Shown: positions 21,369-36,895 of the stretch, one piece after another
Layout of the letters: each line of letters starts with the position of its first letter
Numbering within the stretch: the first letter of the stretch is position 1
Notes under the pieces: generated by a model
What the model was told of the DNA's origin: nothing
What the model saw: only the letters and a program-made list of their open reading frames with translations
Databases searched by the model: none
Assembly: GCA_029717555.1 (NCBI GenBank)
Contig: JAMDHS010000017.1
Span: 186,001 to 250,000 of the forward strand
Reading direction: 5' to 3'
Origin: Peribolospora baueri
Lineage: Eukaryota; Basidiomycota; Peribolosporomycetes; Peribolosporales; Peribolosporaceae
DNA length: 64,000 bases
Program-made: the position numbers and the translations under genes

Positions 21369-23006
21369 ATGGAAGTGCGGGCGCTGATGGGAGCCCTTTC
21401 TTTGTTTGTCCTTTCCGTTTCGCCATCCGTCTCGGATGTCGACAGGTGGTCCGCTCCGATCGCTCAAGCCGTCCGTTGGCGTCCTTCTGCCCAGGCGGTA
21501 GCGGTGACGGCAACGTCGGCCACGCCGATTTGGAGATCCGCCCGCCCGTCTCCTACCCTGTGCGAGACGTGCTTTGGTCGCGGACACGGCGGCGGTCGTA
21601 GGGCGCTTTCGACGTCTGTCATGTTACGTAGGGTGGAGGGCGCTGGCCGTCACGGAGGATCGCAGCGGGAAGAAGGGCAGGCCGCGTCCTCGCCTTCCGA
21701 AACCGACACGCCTTCTTCCTCCTCTCCTAATCCTCCATCGGCATCGTCTCCGATCTCCTCTTCCTCCCCGTCCCAGTCCTTAGAGACCGACGGTGCTCCC
21801 GCGACCGGAACCGACAGAAATGCAGGTCCTTCCCCACAGAGTGCCACCCCCACCTCTTCCTCTTCCCGCCAGGAAACGACCCGCTCGTCCGTCTCATTTG
21901 CCCAACTCTGGCAAAGCCTTCCGCCTGACTTGCGACAGCGCGCTCTGGCCTTGTCCTCAAAGGCTCAAGAGCACGTCGGCGTCTTGCAAAGTCGGCTGAA
22001 CAACTTGGGGCACAAGCTGAACGAGATGACGGGATACGAGGCCGTAAATAGGCTCAAGGAGGCTGTCGTGGGCCATGGTGAGTGAGCGAATGAGACAGGA
22101 ACCGATCCAACGGGACTGAGTCATGCCAAACCGGCAGTTCATGCGATACAGGATACTGGCTGATCATCGCTTCTCTCCCTCTCTCTTTCCCTCGTCCTTG
22201 TGGCCAACCGCCCACCAGACCTCCTCCTCTCGGATCTACGCAAAGAGGCTAGATCAGCCAAGGCAGCGTACGAATCAGCCGTCCGGACGCGAGCGGCCTC
22301 GCAACGCGAGGTGAACGAGCTACTGCAACGAAAGTCATCGTGGACGGGAAGCGATGTGTCGCGTTTCACGACGCTGGTGAGAGAGGACCATTTGAATGAG
22401 CAAGCCGAGACGGCTGCCAAGGCTGCGTATGACGAGGCGGAGGAGAGGGTGGAGAGGCAGTTTGACGAGCTCATGAGGGCCGTCATGACCAGGTATCACG
22501 AGGAGCACCTGTGGTCCGACAAGATCCGCTCCGCATCGACGTACGGCTCCCTCATCGTCGTCGGGCTCAACCTCGTCGTCTTCCTCCTGGCCATCGTGGT
22601 GGTGGAGCCGTGGAAGAGGAAAAAGTTGGCGCAGACGCTGGAGAAACGGTTGCTAGAAGGGGAGGAAAGTGGGAGGAAGTTGGTGAGGGAGACGCTGGAG
22701 AGGTTCGAGCAGACGGTGAGTGCGCAGGACGAGCGGCTCGATGCTCTCTTGGACAAGCAGGACAAGCTGCTCTTCGCCAGCGTCGCGGGTGGCGGCGAGC
22801 TGCCGGCGAGGACGGGATCGGCCGTTCACTCCGGAGGAGGCGAGCAAGACGACGACGAAGGAGGGTACCGGTTCACCTCGGAAGAAGAGGCCGTGGCCAA
22901 GGAGGCGTCCCGAAAACGGGAGCGCGAGCTACTCACCGCCGGTGCGGGCGGAGTGGTCCTGGGCGCGGTGGCGATGAGCGTAGCGGGCTACTTATTTGGA
23001 AGCTAG
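21369..23006 (+). CDS. SHE9: She9/Mdm33-family mitochondrial inner-membrane protein
   Basis: She9/Mdm33 is a coiled-coil protein of the mitochondrial inner membrane whose overproduction fragments the inner membrane; it is implicated in inner-membrane fission and phospholipid balance. Exons 21369-22077 and 22219-23006 give 498 residues. The first about 85 residues are a presequence-like region ending near RRALSTSVMLRR, which resembles a processing site. A Ser/Pro linker follows, then the conserved core: YEAVNRLKEAVVGH, LLSDLRKEARSAKAAYES, VNELLQRKSSWTGSDVSRFT and LVREDHLNEQAE. These are coiled-coil helices before the first span (about 345-367, LIVVGLNLVVFLLAIVVVEPW). A second hydrophobic helix is at the very C-terminus (VVLGAVAMSVAGYLFGS), matching the family topology. 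I use the first in-frame ATG; translation could also start at 21387. Confidence 0.85.
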
Positions 23007-23521
23007 ACGTGTCCCGTAAATTAGACGGAACGATGACCATATTTGCAGTCGAGTCTTCCATGATGCCTTCTCACTAGCTTTGACCAAGGACCTCGAACAT
23101 CACAACTGACGGACGGAATGGAGACGGAAACTATAGCGAAACAGGCGAACCGGGGCTCCCTGCTTAAATGAGAAAACACGACCGGAACGGACAGATGGAT
23201 GTAGAAAGGGTTGATACGACGGGAGAAAAGACACTCCAGGAGGTGAGGAGAGACAAGGGCATGTATCACACCGCCGCCATCATAGAACGGGGACCGATCC
23301 GCGACGGACAATGAAGGGGGAGAGTTGAATGCCTTCCGGGAGAAGTCGAGAGAAGGTATATCACGTGACTGCTGCGGTAGCCCGAAGGACCTTCCGAGGA
23401 TGTGCGCACGGCCCCTTCGCCATATCACTCCCTCGCCGTTACCTCCTTGTGCGAGCTCCCCTACTCGGCCACCTTCCATCTCCCACGTAGGCGCGACGCG
23501 GAATTGACCTCGGCAGCGGCC
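23007..23521. other. intergenic upstream of the orphan mitochondrial gene
   Basis: This holds the SHE9 3' end and the leader of the next gene. The minus strand is open for about 180 codons but lacks family features, so I treat it as a shadow. Confidence 0.45.
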
Positions 23522-24705
23522 ATGAACAAGATCATGAGCGGGATTCGGCCCTCGGCGCCGCCCCTCAGCCGTCATGCCGCATTATCCCCTGCCTCGTCCA
23601 TACACCCTCGAAGGCGGCCGCTCTCCTTCTCTTCTCATTCACGTTCTCGCTCCACCGCCCCGGCGCCATTGCCCATCACCTCCCGCCTCCGTCCCTACAT
23701 TCCTTCTCTTCTCCTTTGGACAGCCATTACCTCCCTCGCCTTCAACGTGGCTATGCTTCGTCGGCGCAGGGCGGAGGATGAGAAGATGCGGGAGGTGCAG
23801 GCGGCGGTCTTGGAGGAGATCGTCACTGGCTTGAAGACGGATAGGGAGCGCGGTTGGAGCGTGAGCGAGCGGGAGGGGACGATTTGGAGCGATGATGCGA
23901 TTGAAAGGAGGTTAGCGAGATGCGGTCTCCGAGGTCGAGGCCGGGGTCGAGGTCAAGGAGACTCCGAAACTGGGCGTTGGGAACGGGACGGGGATCAGGA
24001 CCAGGCAGACGAAGAACCGAGATGGTGGGAGGAGGAGAATAGGACGACGTGGTCCGAGGTGTTATTTGGTAGCAGGCCGAAGAAGCCGGCGGCGGTGCCG
24101 TCGTCGTCTCGTTCGGCGCCGTGGTCGGACGATGCCAAGAGGGACGGCGACGCGAGACGGGAAGAGGAGGATAGGGAGTGGGAGAAAGGTGAGCGGGCGG
24201 GCGGGCGAGCGAGAGTAGAGGGTTGTCTTCTCTTTCTTCAGCGTCGACGCCCGCAAACATGTCTTCTCCTTTCTCTTCCCATCGTCCAGTCTTGGCCGAA
24301 CTGGCAGCAGAGGAAGCGTCCTCGGATCCCTCTTCTGCCTCTCCTCCCTCCAGCAACACCGCTACGTTCCTCGACGCGCCCGCTGCAGCTGCTCCTCAAC
24401 CGGCAGAAGCAAACGCCAGCACCTCACCTTCCTCGCAGTTGCAGTCGCCACCAGGCGGCCTGCTATCGCCTTCTAAGCCCTCGGCGTCCTCCCCTTCTAC
24501 ATTCCCATCCTCGCTCACCTCCATCTGGTCGTCATGGGGTAGCCCTTCCTCCTCCCCTTCTTCCTCTCCTGTGTCAACCGCAACCTCATTGCCGACGCCG
24601 ACTCGTACCGCCGGCCTCGCCTCGGATCCGGACAAGAGCTTGGGCAAAGTCGCCCAACACGAATGGGAGGACAGGAAGAGGGACGCGAGAAGGTTTTACG
24701 TCTAG
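23522..24705 (+). CDS. orphan predicted mitochondrial membrane protein
   Basis: I do not recognise the family. Exon 1 (23522-24188) starts MNKIMSGIRPS and has a basic, acid-free N-terminus of about 60 residues rich in Arg, Ser and Pro. A single hydrophobic segment follows (YIPSLLLWTAITSLAFNVAML, about residues 61-81), then Arg-rich and Glu-rich charged helices (AEDEKMREVQAAVLEEIV). This is the layout of a mitochondrial inner-membrane protein with a presequence. Exon 2 begins at 24242 or 24290; both acceptors keep frame and differ by 16 codons. It is Ser/Pro/Ala-rich and ends with a more conserved-looking tail, SLGKVAQHEWEDRKRDARRF. Length is 376 or 360 residues. It follows SHE9 on the same strand at 515 bases. 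The mitochondrial location is inferred from composition only. Confidence 0.6.
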
Positions 24706-24966
24706 TCCGCTAGATTGTGCCCACCTGGCGACGCAGTATGGTAGGAGCGCAACTACAGCGATCGAACACCTCGTTGTGGGCGATGGTTCACCCTTTCAAG
24801 CTCGTCAAGGTACCTGGGACAGCATGGTAACTTATGCCTTCGTCTACAACACAACAGACCGTACACTTCCTCTCCTCGTCACTCGGACTGCATTGCAAGC
24901 GTACCATTCCTCCCATCATGTGCCGTACGATCCGGCTCGGCGCCCTCACGTTTCGGAGATCGGAAC

Positions 24967-26477
24967 TCAGATCTTGTCGAGCGGTCTGCGATGCGATACG
25001 ATATGGTGGGACGAAAGAAACAATGGGTCGGGGCAGGGTCGGCATACGCTTCTTGACCCGTTGGGAGAAAGTAGACGAGAGACAGGAAGGTTTCACGCAC
25101 CTGTTGAATCCTCCTCGTCTGCAGAAGCGGAGGAGGGACAACAAAGACATATTGGAGAAGGAGTGAAAGGAGAAGCCAAGTTAGAATGATGACACATGCC
25201 CTAGGGCCTGATCGGGCCAACCGAAGTCGGGTGGAACAGCCAATCTCTAGACGGACGACGAGACGCACCGGTTCATGTACTGCCTCCAGGCGCGCTGCTT
25301 CTTAACCTCCGCTGCACCGGTCTGGTTCCCCTCTACGTGCTTCCCCTTTTAAAGTGAAGTGGGCATACACCAACCCATCGATCGGGGTATTTAAAGGGAA
25401 GGTCAGCGGGAACGTGGATCCGGATGAGAACGCAAGACGCCGTCCGGCGGGACAATCATGCGGTGACAGAAAAGCAGCCGACTCGACCCAATGCGGCTCA
25501 AGTCACTCAGTCCAAGTCCACTCACCTTTGTCGACCCGAAGCCGCCAAAGCCCATGGCGGCCATCATGTCCTCCTCTGCAGGCTCCGCAGGCTCCTCCGT
25601 CAGCTCTCCTTCCTCTCCTCCCGCCTTCGGTTTGACCTCCGTCACACTCATGTCCTTGTCCTTTTGCTTTTCGCCGTCCTTGGCGTCGCCGCGTCGTTCA
25701 GAGGTTTCGCAAGCACTTACATCCCGACGTGAACGGCGTTCGCGTTCGCGGTCGCTTCTTGGCGACGAGGTGGAAGGTGGAACCCTCGGAGGTGGGATGC
25801 GGTCGCCTGCAGAAAGGTCGTAGAGACGGAAGGAAGAAAAGAGAAATGGACAGCCGGTGAGCAACTCGTACGTACACTGGAAAGGCGAAAACTTCACACA
25901 ACCGGAAGCCTTCTCCAAGACCGCCGAAGGTATGGCTCACCGTCGTCTCTCCTTCGGTCATAATGCTCGGTCTCCCTACCACCTCGCTCGCCCCTCCTCG
26001 GAGGGGGCGGCTCTGCGTGCCTGTCTCGTTCTCGCTCTCTTTCCAAGTGACGACGATCTGGAATGCGGGAAAGACAGGAGAAAATCAGTCAATTGGAGAG
26101 CCGGCAGACAAATGAAGCGGAAAGGCGATTTGGTCGACTTCATGAAAGATGACCGGAGGATGATCACGCCGCGACTAACCTCGATCGCTCCTCCCTACGG
26201 GACTCCTACTCCTCCTCCTCTCCCTATCCACCTCCCTTTCCCTGTACCCACGACCGCCACCTGGACCGTACCTGTCCCTCTCTCTCGCGCGCTCACGATC
26301 CTTTCCCTCGCGCTCACGATCCCGGTCCCTATACTCCCGCCTCCCGTCCCTCCCGTCCGCCCTTTCCCGCTCTCGGTCCCTCGCGTAATGCGGAGGCGCG
26401 TCCCGGACAATCTCCTCCCCTGCATGTGCTGCCGAGGACCCTCGCGGGGGAGGGCGGGCGGTGTCACGGTGCGACAT
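24967..26477 (-). CDS. SNRNP27-type U4/U6.U5 tri-snRNP protein
   Basis: The 27K protein is a tri-snRNP subunit with an SR-like N-terminus; it helps 5' splice-site selection during activation. Six exons join in phase: 26477-26180, 26057-25941, 25806-25526, 25345-25269, 25118-25101 and 24985-24967, giving 269 residues. The N-terminal half is an Arg/Asp/Glu-rich RD/RS domain (DRERERADGRDG-like). The C-terminal third carries the family signature: EEDMMAAMGFGGFGSTK, then GKHVEGNQTGAAEVKKQ, RAWRQYMNRRGGFNRPLDKI and stop. The last two coding exons are only 18 and 19 bases. The start codon is 304 bases from the divergent CEF1 start, so two splicing factors share one promoter interval. Confidence 0.92.
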
Positions 26478-26781
26478 GGTGAGCAGACTGACGGCGAGTT
26501 GGATGGATAGCCTCAAAGGACTCCCAGGTGATCGAACGAGACCCGCGGCATGCCGCAGCGCAGTTGCCGGGAAGCGAGCTTCCTGTTCGGCACGTGACAT
26601 GCGGCGAAAAGCGCACATAGTCCGTCCCGTCGTCGGTCCTCGCCCACATTCATCCCACCACCACTCACCTTCACCCCGTGTCTCGTCGGATCTTCCGCGA
26701 GCAAGCGCCACTCGCACGAAGAAACGAAACCCGCCTTTTTGGTTCTTCCTCTTCTTCGCAAACGATTGCTGAACTCCCGAG
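26478..26781. promoter_or_regulatory. bidirectional promoter interval SNRNP27/CEF1
   Basis: 304 bases separate two divergent start codons of spliceosomal genes. The interval holds both 5' leaders. No specific transcription-factor site can be named with confidence. Confidence 0.55.
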
Positions 26782-30060
<3,279 letters not shown>

Positions 30061-31162
30061 TGTGGGATATGGTCGTCGGATGAGATTGACGGCCAGCGAT
30101 CGGACGTTTTGTGAATCGTAGTAGTGATAGTATGTATGTATGTGCCTTTGGTGGATGTGGACGACGAAAGTGCAAGTACATGCTGTTCTGTTCAAAGTGC
30201 GTAGTTACAGGCCAGGACGGACCTAGAGAGACGTCGTACATACACACACCTACGCTCTCTCTCCCAGCGTCGTCGTAAAGTTACGCGTTGATGACGGGCA
30301 GGTAGGCGGAAAGAAAAACGACGACGGCCCGATTGGGACTCGCCAAGCCCGCCACGCCACAACACGCCACGCCATGCCATGCCATGCCATCCAACTCAAT
30401 CCAATCCAATCCAGGAGAATATGTATCTACCTATTCTTTCCGGCTCGCCCGCCCGTGTCCAGTCGGCGTCAGCGTCAGGCATCAGCAAGCGTCCATCTCC
30501 ACCGCCCTCCGTGCCTCGTCCGCCATCCCATCCCATCCCATCCCATCCCATCCCGCCTCCAGTCCCTCTCGCCCTCGCGGAAGAAAGAACAGAACGTAAG
30601 ACAGAAGAGAAGGAAAGAGAGAGTAGAGTAGAGTGTGCGCGTGAGAGGAACGCACGCACGCCTACTTCCCGACCGCCGACCCGAGTTTGAGCGTTCGTTT
30701 GTCTTTGTCTTCGTCGTTCGTCCTCGCCCTCGCCCTAGCCTTCTTCACCCTCGCCCTCGTCCTCGTCGCCCGATCGTCCACCATCTCGCCGTCAACGCTG
30801 GCAGGGACGATCGAGATCGAGATCGAAATCGCAAATCGAAATCGCGCTCGCTGCCGCCGTTCTTCTCTCCTCCTCTTTCTTCTTCTCTCCCACCAACCAT
30901 CCCACCCCCGTCCATCGCCCATCGAACGAAACGAAACGGAGCAAGGCAAGCAAGCCAAGCGTCTCGCCTAGTCCCAGTCCAGTCCAGTCCCGCCTGCTCC
31001 CTCGCCACACCTTTTTGTTGCACCTCTCCGCGCCGACAAGGAGAGGAGGAGCAACCCTCTCCCCTCCACGGGCGTTGGTCTCCTCGCCCTCGCCGCCCCG
31101 TAGACCGTCTCCCTCGTCTATATCCAATATCTTCCCCTTACCCCTTTCCTCCTCTGCCCATT
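30061..31162. other. intergenic region / PBS2 leader with short tandem repeats
   Basis: 1.1 kb between CEF1 and PBS2. It contains CCATG and CAATC runs at about 30370-30412, a CATCC pentamer run at 30523-30554, and C/T-rich sequence up to the PBS2 start. No gene was recognised. Confidence 0.5.
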
Positions 31163-34100
31163 ATGTCTCGCGACACTTCATCACCCTTCTCGGCCACTGC
31201 GCCCCCCGCCGCCTCCGATCTGCACCACTTCGTCGCCGACCTCTCCATCTCCACCGCCTCCACCTCTGACGCCCCCGTCCTCCGTTCTCGCTTCGAGGGC
31301 GAAGGCGAAGGCGAGCCTAACGCCAACGCCGACGACGCCGAGCTCAGCTCCACCTCAGCTGACAGCCCGAGCACAGACGGAGGCCTCGACGACGCCAGAT
31401 TCGGTGAGTGGTGCCAGGCGTCGGTCAGCTTCATGAGGGGTTTTGTGGAAGAAGACGCAAAGGCGAAAGATAATGGATGGACGGACGGACTTACTTATGG
31501 CCGGATGGATGGCCGGATGGATGGATGGATAGACAGATAGATGCGCGGGCAGACGGCCGTCGGTCGCCATCATCGCAATCGCTCCACTCCAGGATCAATG
31601 CAAAACTATCCGGGTCATCATACTCACTCGCTGCTTGCCACCTTTCTTTTCTTTTCTTCTCCTCCCTCCCCAGACGACCCATCATCGCCAGCACCATCCA
31701 ACAACCAAACCAGCTCAACCGCCCCTATGCCTTCCCCCTTCGAAAACCCCACCGTACCACTCATCTCCCGCCCTCAGCAGGCATTCTCTCACTTCTCCGC
31801 TCCGCCAGGAGGGATCCCCACCACCTCTTCCGTCCCTCTCTCCACCTCTTCCTCGCCCATGCCCACCGGAGCGAATCCTCCGTACGAAACCCTCTCTGCT
31901 TCCCTCGGAGCTACCGGCGGTCCGAGACCGAGACCGGTGGGAAGGCCCGGCGGAGGAGGGCCGCCGCCGAGAGGACAGAGGCCGGCGGATGTGACGAGGC
32001 AGATGGCTGCCAATCGGATCCCTCCTAGCATTCAGGCCAGGATGGCCGCCGTGAGTCTTCCGTACGACCCGATTTCTCCTGTCCGCTGTCGTAGGCATGT
32101 ATATCGTTTGACCGTGTCCCCGCCTCCTTTCGCGCTTCTGCAGATGGCCAGCCGCTCCTCTTCCTTTAATTCGACGCTCGATCCTTCCACCCTCCTCCGC
32201 TCCCTCAGCCCCGCCGCCGGCCTCGCACCCTCCCCGCCCGTTGCTTCTCGGCCTTCTCCAACTCCTTCCGCAGTCGGCGGAGCCTTCACAGGCGGCCCTA
32301 TCGCAGGTATTTCCCGGTTAGCGTCGACGCCGGCATTGGGAGCAGGACCAGGAAGTGGCGGCATGGGTGCAAGACGCAACAAGCCCAATATGCACCTGAG
32401 CGACATGGGGCCCGGCGGCGGTGGGCCCATGGGCTTGGGAGATCCGCAAAATGTCGCGGCGAACGATCGGCGGGGTGCCGGCGTCGGAATCGGCATCGGT
32501 GGCGGTGGCGGGGGAACCGGTCGTGGTGCCGGTCCGACGACGGGCGGCGGTGGCGCCGGCGGTGCGCCCGGCGTGGCGAAGAGGAGGGGACCCCCGGGCA
32601 AGCTGGGAGGATTTCCGGGCGGCGGCGGTGGCGGTCCTGCGGGGATGATGAGCACGCCGTTTGCCAACTTTGGCAAGATTGTGTAAGTGCCCGTTTCTCG
32701 TTTTCTTTCAAGTCCTTTCTCTCTGCATTTCGGACGTGGACGCTAAGAGGTCCGCGGCGAACGCCTCTGACTCCTTTCTCGTTTTCCAATCCCCTTCCAC
32801 TCGACAGCGACCCGTCCGGACGTCTTAACTTTGGCGGCAAGGCGGTCCTCCACGCCAAGGGTGTCGACTTCACCAACGGCTCCTCCTTCAACATCAACAT
32901 GGACGAGCTCACCTTGCTCGAGGAGCTCGGCAAGGGCAACTACGGGACAGTCCAGAAGGTGTTCCACAAGCCCACGAACGTCACCATGGCCATGAAGGTG
33001 AGCTCTCGGGAATCGCACCTCATTCGCTGGCACCGGTCTGCACGGTCAGATACGGACGGAATGACTCAGTCACGCTGGTTCTTCTTCCCCCCCATTCCGT
33101 TGTCACGCCGCTACCGTCCTCACAGGAAATCCGCCTCGAGCTCGACGAATCGAAACTGAACGCGATTATCATGGAGCTCGACATCCTCCACCGTGCCTCT
33201 GCACCGGAGATCGTAGAATTCTACGGCGCCTTCTTCATAGAGAGCTGCGTCTACTATTGCATGGAGTTTATGGACGCCGGGAGCCTCGATAAGCTCTACG
33301 GCGTCGGCGTCCCAGAGGACGTTCTGGCCAGGGTCACCGGCAGCATGGTCCGCGGGCTGCGGTTCTTGAAGGATGAGATGCAGATTATTCATCGAGGTCG
33401 GTCGCGACACGGTCCATTCCCGGTCCCACCCGTCATCTCATTCTCACATCCCATTGAGCTACGGCGTTCCCACTGACACTTCGCTTTCTTTTCCCTTTTC
33501 TCGCGCCTCCTCGTGTCGTCTGGCTCGCGCAGACGTCAAGCCCACCAACGTGCTTGTCAATCATCAAGGCGAAGTCAAGCTCTGCGATTTCGGCGTGTCC
33601 GGCCAGCTGGAGAAGAGCCTGGCGAAGACGAATATCGGCTGTCAGAGCTACATGGCTGTGAGTGTCGTTTTCCGTATCCTCGACTGCCGTCTTCCATTCT
33701 CCATTCGTTCGTCCTTCCTTCTTCCCCCCGCTCACGTCCTCCGCGCGTTCCTCACCATGTAGCCCGAACGCATCAAAGGCGAATCGCAGAACAATCTCGG
33801 CACCTACACCATCTCTTCCGACGTCTGGTCCCTCGGGCTGTCCATCGTCGAGCTTACCGTCGGAGCATACCCGTACCCGCCCGAGACGTATCAGAACGTG
33901 TTCGCTCAGCTACAGGCTATCGTCAACGGCCCGCCACCCGAGTTGCCCGACAGCTATAGTGACGTCGCGAAAAATTTCGTGGCCAGATGGTGAGCGACAA
34001 GCTGGGCATCCGCGTGGACGACCGCCGTCGTTCGTGTGGTACTCATGACCGTTTTCGTAACGCTTTTTTCACCGGCCACGACGTCACAGCTTGCACAAGG

Positions 34101-34371
34101 CGCCGGAGAAGCGACCCACGTATGCCGAACTTTTGGTGAGCGGGTTCATTCTTTTCATCTTCCCCTCGCTCCGCCATATTCATCCCGATCGAACCGTCTT
34201 GCCTTGTATTTTCAGGAACACCCCTTTCTCAGAGACGAGGGGGAACGCGACGTCGACATGGCCGGATGGGTGGCTCGAGCGATGGCGCACCGAGATACCG
34301 TGAAGGCCGCCAACGCGGAGGCGGACATGCCAAAACTGCCCCGGCACGAGGTAGAGGCGTCGCCGGCATAA
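31163..34371 (+). CDS. PBS2: Pbs2-type MAP kinase kinase of the HOG pathway
   Basis: Pbs2 phosphorylates the Hog1 MAP kinase in osmotic and general stress signalling. Exons 31163-31403, 31674-32050, 32144-32682, 32808-32997, 33126-33396, 33533-33657, 33763-33989, 34090-34135 and 34216-34371 give 723 residues. The N-terminal about 415 residues are Ser/Pro-rich then Gly-rich, with a docking-like GRLNFGGKAVLHAKGVDF segment just before the kinase. Kinase motifs: ELGKGNYGTVQ (P-loop), MAMK (catalytic Lys), HRDVKPTNVLVN, CDFGVSGQLEKSLAKTNIG, with the MKK activation-loop sites in SLAKTNIG, then CQSYMAPERI, SSDVWSLGLSIVEL, ARCLHKAPEKRPTYAELLEHPF. These match fungal Pbs2 closely. One intron has a non-consensus donor (GTCGGT at 33397). 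The upstream region is C/T-rich. Confidence 0.95.
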
Positions 34372-36895
34372 GCGGTCCCTTCCTGCAGCCTCCCTCATCC
34401 ATGGGCATTTAAGTCTCCCCCCCTCCTTCCCTCCCCTATATGGGTCTCCAGTCGCCTCAACATATCCTCTTTCTTGGAACGCTCCGCTCGCGCAAACTTT
34501 GGGATTGGGATTTCTTCGGTCACCTTTGGACGTGACGGACAACAGAAGGACGGATAGACGGCGGGGCGGCTCAGTTGCGGCGATGATAGGGCCTCGCCAG
34601 CGCTGGTCGCCCCGAGGACGCCTAGAGCTCGTTTCGTTCGCGTCCGGCCGCGTTCGCTTCAGTCGCAACCATTGCGGACTCTTTGGCTCGTCTTGCCCCT
34701 CCCTCCGCTCCGTGAGGCTTCCCCCAACTTTTTTTATTTATTTATTTACGTATACATATACACATTCACACCTCGGCCGCGCCGCGCACCCTTCTCGACG
34801 TCACACACAGCACAGCATCACCGTTGATTTTTATGCCTTGTAACCCTGACGGACAGACATTGTTGCCTAACCGCGCCGCCATGGGTCGTACCGTACCGCG
34901 TTAGGAACCCGTCTCCCTCTTTCTCGTTCTTTCCCTTCTCATCCTCCTCATTTCGCTATCGGGTTCTCGTCTTCATCCTCATCCTCACGCCGGCGTGTCG
35001 ACCCCGTGCGTGCGTGCGTCTCCGTCTTCCCTCTCTCTCTCGTCCTCACCGCCTCCGCCTCGTCTCATCTCATCTCGTCACGTCACGTCTCATCTCATCT
35101 CGTCTCGTCCGTTCGTACAATAACTAGCTATCGCCTGGTCACATCGTTCCCTCATTTCGTGCCCATTGTCCCCCCTGGCCGGGCATATTTATATAGCGAG
35201 GAGTGCTGTATGACTGACATGATAGGACATGGCAGGACATGCTCGTTCGCCTTTTTGGCTTGATCATGAAGGAAGGAAGGAAGGAAGGAAGGAAGGAGGC
35301 CCGCACTGGCTTCGCGACAGGCACCGCACTCGGGAGCACTGCATGGTTGCCGACAGCCTCCGAAGGATTCTTGGACTCGTTAGAATTTGGATACCTCTCT
35401 GCAGTCTTTCATGGCCTGAATGTTAATTAAGGATGCGCAAATGTCAATATAAATCACCACAATGTCATTCTTGATGGCACAGAATGTAGAAGTCAAACCG
35501 CCCAATAGTCCATCTTGCTTTTGTCGGCTCCATTCATCTATCCCTCCATCCATTCCTCCATCCCTCTACCACCCCTCGCCTCTCGGTCCCAACTCGAGTG
35601 ACGAAGAGGAGCGGGATCGAGCGTGTACTTTCCTCTTCCTCTTTACCCTTATCTTCTCTGTCCGTTTCTTTTCTGGTGCACTTCGTTTCAGCTGTCCATA
35701 CATACGTATTCAATCCTTTCTGACTCGAAGCACGTTTTCGATCCGACACGGTGTAACCGTCGCTTCGAAGGACGACATGGTACGATACGCGATTAGTGGC
35801 ACCCTGTCTGTTTTACGCCGACTGCTCTACATGTAGACTACCAGTCGGCCGTGCGCCGCATGTGGAAGACGCTTGCGTTCGACGGTATATCGCATCGTGC
35901 TGCGCTGTGCTCGGCTCTGAACGTCGGCCGTGTGTTTGTTGGTCCGAGATGAATCAGAAGGCGTTGCAGGAAAACCATTCAGACAGGCAAGATGAATGTT
36001 CGACAACTCAAGGTCAATGTTTGGGTAAGGAAGTTTTACAGACGTCGTTATGTTAGTAGTGCTAGGCACGCACCGAACGCGAGTCCCCTCGTCACGTACG
36101 TACGTACGTACGCGACGTAGACTTGGTTGGGAATTGACGACACCGTCCCGTCCCTTTCCTCACCTCACATGCTCCTTTTTTACATACTCGCGTCGTCTCC
36201 GCCGGCTTGCGCCCGAGTCCGCATCAGTGGAGACGACCCGGACAAGTAAAGGAAGGAAGTAAGCTCTCCACCGCCCCCTGTCGCCCTCCCATACGACCCA
36301 AACCCGCGCGTGCTGGGGCAAAACATTCGGTGAAAGAGGCAAGCGAGCCGAGCGAGCGTAGGCTCGAGCCTGCCTTTGTGTTTTCCAAAGTCCCAGGGAA
36401 GGAAGGAAAGGACTAGGGTTGTTGGTACAGTAGGGGAGGAGGCTGAGGATCAAGATGAGACGAGAGGATAGGATCGGATCGGATCGAGCCATGTGGAGGT
36501 GCGCGGGAAAGGCAAGGCTGGCAGACAAAGAGGTGAAGGAGCGACGGGTCGCCGTGAGGCGACAAGAGAAGAAATCGAAGACAGGGAAGGAGGGAGGGAC
36601 GATAAATGAGCGACGAGGGGCACAGAGGCCGTAAAGCAGTCCGTTTTCGTTCGTCCGTGCGAGTAGTGGGGCAAGAAAAATCAGACGGGGATGATAGGTA
36701 TGCGAAACGACGCAAAGGGAAGACGAAAACAGGAGCAGGGAAGCGAAAGAAAGAAAAAAAGGCAAAGATCCGTCGAGTGAAGCCGGAGTCTTCGCGCGCA
36801 CTAAAATGGACACCGGAGCTGCATTTTCAGGTGCTGGTTTCCTCTTGCAATGTCCATGCCAGCGGCGGCGGTCGAGGTTCGGCCATTGACGCAAC
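34372..36895. other. 2.5-kb convergent intergenic region
   Basis: This lies between the stops of PBS2 (+) and the RhoGEF (-). Unusually long for converging genes in this window. It holds TCTCATCTCGTC-type repeats (about 35060-35105), a GGAA run (35269-35297) and an alternating ACGT tract (about 36094-36112). Open frames are short and without family resemblance. I see no tRNA or protein gene. Confidence 0.45.

Noticed and set aside
23021-23575. 185-codon minus-strand frame between SHE9 and the next gene
   Set aside because: It overlaps the first exon of the plus-strand gene, with no family motif. Considered a shadow.
25403-25918. Unspliced end of the SNRNP27 frame (after GFGSTK)
   Set aside because: The GTGAGT donor at this point and four downstream family-matching exon pieces show that the rest is intron.
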